Assembly: GCA_033725935.1 (NCBI GenBank) | Contig: MU867099.1 | Coordinates: 253,981 to 317,980 of the forward strand | Origin: Cladorrhinum sp. PSN259 | Taxonomy: Eukaryota > Ascomycota > Sordariomycetes > Sordariales > Podosporaceae | DNA: 64,000 nt | Direction: 5' to 3' | Shown here: in pieces, positions 25,463 through 35,758 of the stretch | How the letters are laid out: every line of letters begins with the position of its first letter | How positions within the stretch are numbered: the first letter of the stretch is position 1 | The notes under the pieces: generated by a model | Told to the model about the DNA's origin: nothing | The model's input: the letters and a program-made list of their open reading frames with translations, nothing else | Databases searched by the model: none | Made by a program: the position numbers and the translations under genes

Positions 25463-27681
25463 ATGGGTTCTACGCCGTCATCATTTCTCCTGTCCATCTG
25501 GCGGATGTTGGTGGACGTGGTATTATTTTGGTACACCGTAAGTTTATGGGTTCCTCTCTTTTTTGCCCGCAAAGCGGCCTTTTTTTTTTTTGCTTACATG
25601 AAATTATTATAATTTCTCATAACAGAAACTCGTCAACTACTACCACCGCCGTACCCCAGTGGAAGTATGGTTCGACATACTGCACAATGCCTCCACCTTT
25701 GACGAGTGGGAAGAAGCCGCCTTGACGCTCGATAATCTGCTGGGACTCGACCTCTGGCGACAAAATGCCACGAGCGGACTCTACGACTACTCGCTCATTA
25801 ACGAGCGATTAGCCATGATCTTGACCGCCCGCGAGACTGTGGATGTTCACGCGCTCGTCAACCTGCTTCGCAGCGGGCTGGTCAGAAATCTGGGCAACAT
25901 TACTGCGCCGAAATTGTATAATCGCAGCTTTGCGGGGACAAAATACCTCATTGAGGAGTACATCACGCAAGTGGCCGAGGCGATTGAAGATATCGGATCT
26001 CTCCCTACCTCGGCGGCTGAGGCGGCGGCGATTGCTGCTGCTGCTACTGCTGGAGTACCAGGCGGATCGATTTCTCTGGGCGGCGGCCTTGGAAATAATA
26101 ATACCAGGATGCGAGGAGTGAGCGGGTCGATCAGTGGTGGACACCACGTCAGCTTCGAGGACGGGAACGTGAGCACGAGCAGCAGTACGGAGAGCAGCAG
26201 CGCGGGTAACGGTGGGAACAAGACGCCTAGGAACGTGAGCATTGCCAGTCCGAGCAGCCATATGCCTGACGGCGGCTTGTTGATTGCCACCATGTCGACA
26301 CAGGCCAAGCTGGACTTCATTCATGACACTAGGCAGGCCTTTGGACGGAGTGCGCTGGTCCTGCAGGGCGGTGCCATCTTTGGGTTGTGTCACTTGGGAG
26401 TAGTCAAGGCTTTGTTCCTCAGAGGACTGCTGCCGCGCATTATTGTCGGGACGGCTACGGGGGCGTTGATTGGAGCTTTGGTGGCTGTTCATTCGGAGGA
26501 GGAGTTGCCACAGGTGCTGAAAGGGGATGGGATCGACCTGTCTGCTTTTGCGAGCAAGGGTAAGGATCCGGTCAAGCATAACGAAGGGTTGAGGGTGTCG
26601 ATGTGGTCGCGGTGGGCTACTCTGATGCGCAGAGTGCAGCGGTTTAGGAGAGAGGGGTATTTCCTTGATGTCAAAGTCCTTGAGGACTGTATTAGATCCA
26701 ATGTGGGAGATCTTACTTTTGAGGAGGCGTATCATCGCAGTAAGAGGGTGTTGAACATCACGGTTGCGACAGCAGGACATGGAGGGGTTCCGACACTTTT
26801 GAATTACTTGACTGCTCCTAATGTGGTACGTATCCTCCTTGAAATGTAGAGCTTTCAGGCGATAAGTACACGGGACTGGTGCTGACAAAATCTAGTTGGT
26901 ATGGACGGCTGCTGTTGCCTCCAACGCGTCAACACCCACGTTTTACGGACACAGACAAACGAAAATCATGTGTAAAGACTCACAAGGAAACATTGTCCCC
27001 TGGAAACCTACCAACACAGTCGACTTCAACCACTGGACCCACGTCTCATACGCAGATCATGAGTCTCCCCTGTTGCGGATTGCCGAGCTCTTCAACGTCA
27101 ACCACTTCATCGTCAGCCAGGCAAGACCTTACTTGATCCCCTTCTTGCAGAGTGACATGCACGGCCCTTCGCTGGTGGAAACAAGAAATAGTACAATGTC
27201 AGCCACGGCGTTTTTGTTGCGCATGGTGGGGCTCGAAATTCGGCACAGACTGCGGCAGCTGGATACCCTCCGGCTGCTGCCACCAGGGATCAGACGATTC
27301 CTGGTCGACGAGCAGATCCCGGGGGCCAGCATGATGCTGGTGCCAGAGGTCACGGCGAGTGACTTTGTGCGGCTGATGGAGACGCCCACAAAGGAGACGC
27401 TAGAGTACTGGATCCTGAGGGGGGAGCGGAGCGTTTGGCCGGCTGTGGCGGCGCTCAAGATACGCTGCGCCGTCGAGACTGAACTCGACCGTGCATATCA
27501 GGTAGCGAGACGGCTCAAAGCCGGTGGGCTCAGACGAAATACCAGCCAGATGACGCCCGTCATTCCACCCATGATGGGCAACTTTGAGCATCCAGAGTGG
27601 GTCTCGGGTGCGGACAGGGACAAGCAGAAGAGGTACAGGGCTCACAGCACGGGAGCGAGATGCTTTACGACGACCAATTAG
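25463..27681 (+). CDS. Patatin-like phospholipase-domain protein, catalytic dyad apparently absent
   Basis: Three exons (25463-25537, 25626-26825, 26896-27681, all borders in phase 0) give 686 residues. Exon 1 codes for a short hydrophobic N-terminal segment, probably a membrane anchor. The sequence then follows the fungal patatin-like/Tgl family: a DUF3336-like N-terminal part (SFAGTKYLIEEY), the glycine loop LQGGAIFGLCHLG, the nucleophile elbow, and the C-terminal AELFNVNHFIVSQARPY block. In Tgl3/4/5 the elbow is GxSxG, but here it reads GTATG, with Ala at about residue 302 in place of the nucleophilic Ser. The second dyad element, an Asp in a DG motif before the FNV block, is also not evident (about residues 466-486 read TVDFNHWTHVSYADHESP). 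So lipase activity cannot be assumed. A Gly/Ser/Asn-rich insert lies at about residues 145-215. The family assignment is firm; the activity is doubtful. Confidence 0.9.
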
Positions 27682-28299
27682 AAAGGCTTGTTGTATATAA
27701 TGATAATTTTGATCAATTATTGCGTGGTTCGTCTGGTCTGGTTCTGTCTCATTGTACACCAACAATACTTTGGTTCTCGAGTTCTGAGACCGGGTTTTGA
27801 GAAACGGAGGCCGATTTCTGAATGGCTGGTTGACCGACCTGTGTCCCGTGTCCTCGTGTCTTGCATATGCACACCTGATTCCTTCTAGAAAACTTCGTGC
27901 CGCTTTTCTTTTTGGTCGTCTGTATGTATGTGCATAGATCTACCTATCTTTACCCAATTAAACTTCCTTCTGGAAGGATTCCATGTTTCCATGGGGGGTA
28001 TGACAAGACAAGCCATCTAAGCCAAATGGATTGGCGTTGTGTGGTGCGGCTTGGATGATTGGTCACGGCGTTATGATGCAAGGCCCTTCTACTTGGCAGG
28101 GCAAAATGGGCAAAATGGAAATGTGACATGTTCGACAGAATGCGATGTAACCTTGCTTTGGATGGGGTGTGTAGGAAATTGGGGGAGCAGAGAGAGAGAG
28201 AGAAGAGAGATGATGGGCAAGGAGCAGGCACTAGTCTAGCCTAGTATACACTAAGTCTGCTGGGTACAGTACAAGTCGGGTGGGGAGAAGGGAACGCAA

Positions 28300-28317
28300 G
28301 ACAGACAGACAGACAGG
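28300..28317 (+). repeat. GACA tetranucleotide repeat
   Basis: About four and a half tandem copies of GACA lie in non-coding DNA. This is a simple microsatellite. Confidence 0.8.
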
Positions 28318-30874
28318 GTTCAGGGATTCCTGTTTTGTCCAGAGATGCATTTCAGTTCGTGAAACGGCAATTGCCGTGTTAACACTAGTTCGGCTGAGGG
28401 AATGGAGAATGATGATACATGGTAGAACAGAAGAGAGGGCACAGGTTGATGTGGAGGAAGGAAGGGGCCCTTTCTGTTCTTGTTTCTGCTCAATCAAATG
28501 TCAAGGGCCGTTTTTGTCTCCCGTCCATTCCATCATGTTTGTTGCGCTTACGCCCCTCTTCGACGCAACCCACCCCACGGCTGTTGTGTTCGGGCACTTG
28601 CATGACGTGTTAGGAAAATGGAGATCATTGACGGGAGAGATTGATTGTTTGTCTTTTATCATGTGTTATTTTGCTGACCGCAGCTTCCTCAGGTGGATGA
28701 AGGGTTTTAGTTGTAGGTGATCATCTGAGTGGGTTTTCGGGAAATTTGAGATGCAGCCAAGAATGGTGAGATAAAACATCACGGCATCTGTGCGGAGGAT
28801 GCGGTGTAGGGTAAGGTAGAAAAAAAGAGGAGACGATAACCGATCATGGCTGCAACCTTTCGAATGTGGCGCCGAACTTCGAAGGGTAGGTGGTGGTGGG
28901 GAAACGACGAGAAATGGGGGGAGGCAATGATGGGGGTGGTGTGGGCTTTGGACCGCTACCTGACGTGGGGAGCGGAGGCAGACCGATAACCTGGGGCGTT
29001 GTTGAGATTTGGAGGGTCCATGTTCTAAAGAGTGTAAAAATGGGAACCTGGTAAATGACAAGGTTGTGGACGGACAGTCTGTTGGGAAGATCTGGTTGTA
29101 TACAGGCTGAGAAACTAGGCTTCGAGCAGTCAAGAAGGATGATCTCGAAAGGATTCTGTAAAATGGATCAGGGACATTGGAATGGAAGGAAAATCAAACC
29201 TTCTGGAAGCTCAACCTTGTGGGAACTACCTACATAAGCAGGGATTCTTGGGCGCTCCGTACCCCGCTAAATAAAGCTACTGGAAAAGTCGGTCCACCGT
29301 CACAGACAGGGCACAGGGGTCAACGGGCAAGCCAGCTCCGACCTCCACCTCCACCCGACCTCCATCATCGACCAAGAATTCAACACACACCACGCACTGC
29401 GTGCACACAAAGACGAACCCGAGAACCGCTTTCTCAGACAAACGGATGGATTGGGGAGCGCCGTGTATCCCAATTTGCAATTCAACAGAACGCTGAGTCA
29501 TTCGCCGATATTGACACCATCCAAAAAAGTAAATCAGGCACATGGAATGCGTACAGACATCTGTATATGTAAAAGGTTGCAGTGCATCGGGACACTGTGT
29601 ACCTGACGCGGACAGGTATCTACATGTACTAAATGCTATTTTCCTTGAAGATTGGTCAGCACTAGTCGATCCGTGGACCAAATTTCCCGAGGGATTAAAT
29701 AGCTATGTCACAGCCTTGGTGTGGTCTGTGAAGAAAATAGAGAAAGAGAAGACGGGCTGAAAGAAGTCCCATATTAGCTAGTTTGCAATGATCCCTCTCT
29801 TTTTTAATTCAAGGCGAAAAGTGTGGGAGAGAAACAGAAGTCGGGACAGGGGTGCGCCGTCTCGGCGAAGGGACTTGGAGAGATTGACGTTGCTCGAGAC
29901 GAGACAGTTTGAGACAACCTCGAATGACCTGATCGCCAAACATGCACTTGCTCGTCGATACAGTTCACGATAGACGGGTTCTCTTTTGAGGGGTCCTATT
30001 ATCATTTGCTGCAGGTTAGTGTTTCAGCGGAGAGGCTTCCGTTGGGAATGCTGACCTTCAACCTTGGATAGCCGATTTTAGACGACGAAGGTGAAGCGTT
30101 AACGGTGGCAGCGAACCCGGGAACCAAGTCGTCCGCCTCATTTTTTTTTCTCAGGATAAATGATCGTTCACGCTCACCATATTTCCTAAATAGGCATATC
30201 TCGATATACCACTTAAGGTGACCGAGCTGTGAGTGTTTGGTAATCTGCAATGTAAGTTGTAGAGTCGATGACTGTGAGTCGGTCTAGAAAATTGACGTTT
30301 TGAGTCTTTTGACATCTTGCCGATCAGCCAACGAGAAGCCAGAACCTCCAATTATACAATGCCCACGCAATCAGACTAGACATGTGTGTCCTGTATGTTC
30401 CACCGCGTACCTGGATTAAATTGACCCCCTCCCCCGCCAAATATGGGAAAATATTGCGTGTGGGGTGTGTATTTCAAATCGGGAGATGGAAGGGAAAAAA
30501 TCCCCCATCGAGGTACCACTGGGCTCTCTGATGGGCAGAATCGAAAAATTTCCCCGCCCTTCTTGCCGCTTTAAGGTGAAGGGATGGTGAGAAACCAGGA
30601 CTTAAGCAATAACATGGAAACACTCGGCCAATCAATCAATTCGTTAGTCCAGTCCACGCCGAGAATAAGACCCTCGAAATATTGACACCATGTAACTGGG
30701 GCGAGTGTGTCGGAATGGCAATCCCAACAGTAGAGAATTGACACTCTACCACTCCTTTCTCAGTTTCTTAGAGCTGGTCTCTCTTTTAGTATTCCGTCTC
30801 TTTTGGCGTGGGTCGGATGTAACACAGAGCAACCTTCAAGCGTCGAGTGCCGCCTGTGCAGCTGTACCGTTCCA

Positions 30875-30923
30875 CACTCATTCACCCACTCACCCACTCA
30901 CCCACTCACTCTCTCACTCACAC
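30875..30923 (+). repeat. Imperfect CACTCA/CCACTCA tandem repeat
   Basis: A run of CACTCA and CCCACTCA units extends for about 50 nt, with degenerate copies at its edges. It lies in the leader region of the following gene and may be a minisatellite or a pyrimidine-rich promoter element. Confidence 0.75.
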
Positions 30924-31758
30924 AGGCACACAGAGACAAACCCAGATCCGGGAATCCTTCCTACGTCTTCGTGTTCCTGCTCGCCAGCCGCTTTGGGTTG
31001 ATGCAGGCCTGACGGAAGACACCGAACACGCCGGTGCTTGCCCACGCCCCGGCCTTTTTACCCAGCAGCTATCTAGCCAAAAAACCCCTGTACCAAAAGA
31101 ACCAACGCCGCATTCTTGCGCGATGTGGACAGGTCCCGCCGACCACATGTGATTGGGGATTGATGATGCAGTGCTAGTTATTGTGTAGTCGTCGTCACCT
31201 TGGCTTTTCGTTTGTTCTGTGGATTCCGGTTGCGTAAACGCAGGACCGCCCCTGGGTTTCCCAACGGTGTCGATGGTAGGTGGCCAAGAGAGCAAGGGAA
31301 AGAGAATGGTGGTGGTGTGGTGAGGGGGATATGGGAGATGCGTGCCCCGCACTTCAGTGCCAGCTCCCAGCTCCCATCATTCTGCCCCAACCTGGAGCAC
31401 CTGGGCCAGCAAGTAGGTGTGTCTGTAGTGAAAGAGCAGCAACGCTTCCTCAGAGTCTTTTACCTTACTTAAACAGCTCCTCTCGCACCAAAGTAGGTTC
31501 TCTCCGTCTTTCACCTCGTCCACCCCTCGACACCGTGATTCACTTCCCACCCCTCAAATACCCTCTCTTTTACTTCGCCGTCCTTCTCTCAACAATTCCC
31601 GGCCTGCCCATCCCAGCCACCCGTCTCGCCTGACTGCGCACTCCTCAGTCTCGATCCAAGCTTGAGGGCCGCGTCTCTTGTCTCTTCTTCCACCACGGGG
31701 TGAGTAACAGTCTCTCCTTTTTCCACCAGTCGTGCTCTCCTCCTTCGTAACGGCCATC

Positions 31759-32415
31759 ATGCTGAAACAAGGACGTTCAGTCCCCTGCGAAACATTAAAA
31801 TTGCCTTCGTCACCGATCTCAACTACCATTTCCTCCCCCTTCTTCCTCGGACCGGCAATGTCCGGGACCAAGAAGTCCACCTCGACTGCCAGCTGGGTCC
31901 AGGTTTCCAACACATCCTTTGAAGACGACTATTTCACCAAAGACAGGCCGCCGCACATCAACCCCGACAATATGTCCTCGGCCCAAGTTGCCAGCGCGTC
32001 TTCGGAACACGCCCCGCTGTCCGCTCCCAAGAAGCTCGACTCCAACAAGTGCAGCACGGAAACCCCAGGAACCGATGACACCCAGATCAAGGGTGATCAT
32101 ACTACAGTCATGCCCGATATGCCGCCGTCGGCTCCTCTGAAGCCGTCATACCCCAACAACATTAAGGAGTGGGTTGCTGAAGTTGGCCTCGGCGGCAAGT
32201 TCTACCGCAACTATGCCCCCAGTGCCTACAGCGGAACCAGCTCTCGCTCCCAGTTGAGCAACGCATCCAGCAGCGTCACTGGCAGGGAGTGGACCTTCCT
32301 CATGCAACCTTTACCCATTGACCACGCTCTCATGGGTAATGGAGCTTGGTGCGAAGTGTCGACCGGCTTATTAGCACCCGCTTCTGGCTCTCTGGTTCTC
32401 GACGACAAGGAGTAG
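31759..32415 (+). CDS. Hypothetical protein, function unknown
   Basis: This is a single-exon open frame of 218 codons with the composition of a real gene. I do not recognise its family. An ATG at 31858 (MSGTKKS, 185 residues) is an equally good start, and the residues before it look less protein-like. From there the protein has a Ser/Thr-rich start (TASWVQVSNTSFEDDYF), a Pro/Ser/Asp-rich disordered middle, and a more ordered C-terminal segment (IKEWVAEVGLGGKFYRNY, later GREWTFLMQP and HALMGNGAWCEV). There is no signal peptide or membrane segment. The steady reading frame, the coding-like third positions and the pyrimidine-rich leader upstream suggest it is expressed. Confidence 0.6.
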   Translation: MLKQGRSVPCETLKLPSSPISTTISSPFFLGPAMSGTKKSTSTASWVQVSNTSFEDDYFTKDRPPHINPDNMSSAQVASASSEHAPLSAPKKLDSNKCSTETPGTDDTQIKGDHTTVMPDMPPSAPLKPSYPNNIKEWVAEVGLGGKFYRNYAPSAYSGTSSRSQLSNASSSVTGREWTFLMQPLPIDHALMGNGAWCEVSTGLLAPASGSLVLDDKE

Positions 32416-33389
32416 CTTTGCGGCTGCCGATCTAGAAGGCCTGCCGCACCTCGAAGCTGGCCTTCGAAGAATTGCAAGAGGTTGGAAATAGGTGGGCGTT
32501 TTGTCTTGATTTCGATTTCCGTTTTCTGTTTTCTGCTTTCTCGGCTGTCGATGCCAAAAAAAAATTGTTTGTCGTTTGGTTCTGGTCAAGCATTGTCCCC
32601 CTTTGTCTTCGTAATAACATCGGTTTGCTTTATTTGGATTGGTTTTAATATTTGGTAATCTCGGGTTGGTTTTCTTTAGGAGGATACGTTTTTCACTCTG
32701 ATCCTTGGGTTTGATTCTGGATCTTGGAGGTTGGACATGATGAATAAAGGTTTCTGGGTTATGGGCAACGTTAGAAAAAAAGTTTATTTGTTTGTTATGT
32801 CATCATGTCTTTCAGTGTCTGGGAATACCTTGATTCATGGACATCATCCGTCCTATCTCCGCCACTCTCCTTCCGTCAACGGCCCGCAACCGATCTGCAG
32901 CTCTGTAATACCTCCCTTCTGGTTAAATATAGGTAGGTGTATTTCCATCTTCTCCAACTCTCCATCATATCATTTCCCGGGACCCGGTTGCGAGCGCGGG
33001 GTCCTATTTGAGCCATTCAAGAAAAGGTTATGAGGTTGCATTCGCGACTGGCGAACCTCCATCCGGCGTCCATCTTCCCCATCAACTAGCACGTTTAGAG
33101 ACATGACTGCCCATGTTCCGAACTCAATCCCCGTCCCTACGATCCACGTTGACCTCACATATCGTGGTATTTAGCCTGATTTATGGCGAACCTCCTCATT
33201 CCGGGTTACCGGAATCCAAACAGCACCGTCACCACGGCATGATGCAACTGTCGCAATGTGTTCCTGCATCGTGATTAGAGGTATATAATCCGCAACCCGG
33301 GTCTGAGGGTAAAACAAAATGGAAGATGTAGAAGCTGAGGATCCCGCAATATCTCCCTCTGTTTACGAGGTCTTCACTGCCTCATCGCC
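32416..33389. other. Intergenic; no gene seen
   Basis: This 1 kb stretch holds the 3' end of the hypothetical gene (T-rich, about 32500-32700) and the upstream region of the SGNH hydrolase. A TATA-like string lies near 33280 (GGTATATAATCC), about 110 nt before the start codon. Confidence 0.5.
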
Positions 33390-34763
33390 ATGCTCAACCC
33401 AATGGCAGGACTTAGAGGCATCCTCATCGGCCTCGTACTGAGTGCGACGTCCATCACCGTCGCACACTGCGGTGGCAACGAGCGATGGCTTGATGTGTGG
33501 GCCTCCATGCCACAGGAGGTTGAATCATACAACCTTCCCAGCGCACCATACGTCAGTAGCAACGCCGATTTTTCAGAGAGAAGCTCAGCTAACATAAACA
33601 ATTTGTAGACAGCGGTGGAAGGTATCTTTCAAAACACCACACTCCGTCAAACCGTTTACCTGACGCAAGATGTCTCCACCATCCGTCTGGAATTCAGCAA
33701 TGTCTTTGGAGGATCTGACCTCCCGATCAGTGCCGCCACCGTCGCGTTGCCCCTGAACGGCACCGCCGGCTCGAGCGCTATCCGTCCAGAAACCCTCAAG
33801 CAAGTCACCTTCTCGGGCCAAAGCTCCTTCGTCGTCCCCAACGGCGCCGTCGTCCTCTCAGATCCAATCCGCATCTCCGCCAAGGCCCAGTCCAGTCTGA
33901 CAGTCACGGTCTACTCCTCCGCCGGACAAGCAGGACAACGAATCACCGGCCACCCAGGAAGCCGAACCTCAAGTTGGCTAGCAAAGGGCAATCTCGTCTC
34001 CGCCGCTGATTTGTCATCCGCCCCGGAGCTCCAGCGTATTGACCGGTGGTTTCTCCTCTCTACCGTGTCCGCCTGGCTGCCCGCCAAACGCTCCGCCCTC
34101 GCCATCGTCGGGGACAGCATCACCGACGGCCGAGGCTCAACCACCAACGGCAACGATCGTTGGGCAGATCAGCTGCTTGCTCGGTTCCGATCTGCCAAAG
34201 GCTCTTCTTCCATTACAAAAGAGATTTCTATCCTCAACCAAGCAGCAGGCGGAAACAGAGTCCTAGCAGACGGCCTAGGTCCCAACGCCCTGGGCCGCAT
34301 AGGCCGGGACGTCATCTCGCATCACGGTGTCAAATACGCCATCCTCTTCGAGGGAGTAAACGACATTGGCACTGCCTCCTCAGACGCTTCCGCACAAACT
34401 GCCGTCGGCGACCGTCTTATTTCTGCGTATGACCAGATCGTCACGAGACTTCACGGACACGGAATTGCCGTCTTTGGAGCGACCATCACGCCCATGAGCG
34501 GACCGGGACAGGCGTACGGCGAAGGAGCGAGGGAGTCGACGAGGCAGAGGGTGAACAAGTGGATCAGGACTTCGGGTAGGTTCGATGCCGTTATTGATTT
34601 CGATAAGGCGGTTAGGGATCCCAAGAACGAGACGATGCTGAGGGGGGAATATGATACGGGTGATTATTTGCATTTGAACCCCAAGGGATATAAAGCCATG
34701 GCTGAGGCCGTTGACTTGAAGCTTTTTGAGAGGTTTAGGGATGGGTTTGAGGGTCTGGTATGA
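33390..34763 (+). CDS. Secreted SGNH/GDSL-type esterase
   Basis: This is a predicted secreted ester hydrolase. Two exons (33390-33551 and 33609-34763, border in phase 0, 57-nt intron) give 438 residues. The N-terminus (GILIGLVLSATSITVAHC) is a signal peptide. All four SGNH blocks are visible: block I VGDSITDG with the nucleophile Ser at about 224, block II around GGNR, block III GVNDIG with the oxyanion Asn, and block V DYLHLN with Asp406 and His409. The first 200 residues form an extra N-terminal domain seen in this fungal subfamily (QNTTLRQTVYLT onwards). The substrate cannot be read from sequence; relatives deacetylate plant cell-wall polysaccharides or act on lipids. An in-frame second ATG at 33402 would also leave a signal peptide. 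Confidence 0.88.
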
Positions 34764-34916
34764 AAGAGGCAGTATGGCTCTTGGTTTTGAGGAAGTTGGT
34801 TGGTAGGTATGTATGTAGTGTCAAACGAAGCAATTGGATTTTCTGTTTCTGGTAGTGTGTGTTTGGTTGGGTTTGGGGTTGGACTGAAATGTCTGTCTGC
34901 AGGCCCTAAGGGTTGA

Positions 34917-34937
34917 GGAGGGAGGGAGGGAGGGAGG
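34917..34937 (+). repeat. GGGA tetranucleotide repeat
   Basis: About five copies of a GGGA unit lie in the 3' region of the SGNH hydrolase. The G-runs could form a quadruplex on this strand, but that is only an inference. Confidence 0.75.
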
Positions 34938-35276
34938 TAAGAGGCGGTGTGAGAGGCGAGAAGGAATCTATCTGTCTGATACATATATGTAATGAGCTGC
35001 TGCCCCCCTCCCCCCCCCAAAAAAAAAAAGCAAATATGTGGCAAACCCGTCAACTCTGGACAAGAAGGATCCAGAAGGGAAACAATAAGGAATCTGAGGT
35101 GATTATGCATCAGTGCTTGGTTGGGTAAAACAAAGTATAGAGATCAATTATACTGCTCCAAGCTGCTGTGTTCAGAAAAAAGAGCTACGAAGTTAAAAAA
35201 AATAAAAAAAAAAAAAATAAAAAAAACCTTCTAAAAGATGTGAACTGAAGTAGAAAAACCGGAATCTTGATATTCC

Positions 35277-35304
<28 letters not shown>
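35277..35304 (+). repeat. 28-nt poly(A) tract
   Basis: An uninterrupted run of 28 A residues lies between convergent genes. It could be a length-variable homopolymer or the tail of an old retroposed copy; no element body is recognisable next to it. Confidence 0.85.
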
Positions 35305-35308
<4 letters not shown>

Positions 35309-35758
35309 CAGCAGGGGTGGTCTGTCACTTTAATTTTCGTTGCCCAACACACACTTGAGCACACCACCGCCTCATTTATCTTGCCAGTCTGTCACCCGTT
35401 TCCGCATATTATATCACAAAAGTCAGACGTATCACATCGTACCAGCACACACATGTTGACGGGAATGCACATAACCTATACACTAAAATATTTGGATAGC
35501 AAACTGCCGTTGCAGGTACATACATGTACCACAGCCCAACCAACGCGCTCAGGAGAATGGTCAAGTTTGTCCAATAAAGCTGATTATTTTGATGGCTCCC
35601 CTAACGCACACGCAAAAATATATATATGGCCGCCAAAACTCCTTTTCTCCTTTACGTACACACAGCAAATATAATGGTCATGATGAATGACGTAGTCGTC
35701 TCCTGACCAACATCCAGCATCCGCGTAGACTTCAAAACTTCCCCGACTACTACCTACT

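Larger units (their letters stand above)
27682..31758. other. 4.1 kb intergenic region with simple repeats
   Basis: No convincing gene lies here. Several open frames of 60-155 codons occur on both strands, but none has a recognisable domain or a coherent splice pattern. The segment holds short tandem repeats: AG-rich near 28190, GACA near 28300 and CCACTCA-like near 30880. The last 300 nt before 31759 are pyrimidine-rich, as in a fungal 5' leader. Confidence 0.4.
34764..35758. other. Convergent 3' region with low-complexity tracts
   Basis: The SGNH hydrolase and erb1 both end toward this 1 kb region. It holds a GGGA repeat (about 34917-34937), a C-run followed by an A-run near 35006-35029, an A-rich stretch near 35195-35227 and a 28-nt A run at 35277-35304. 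I see no gene. Confidence 0.6.

Noticed and set aside
25809..26888. Long minus-strand open frame antisense to the patatin-like gene
   Set aside because: It mirrors the coding frame of a well-supported gene; its Arg/Ser/His-rich product is typical of a shadow frame.
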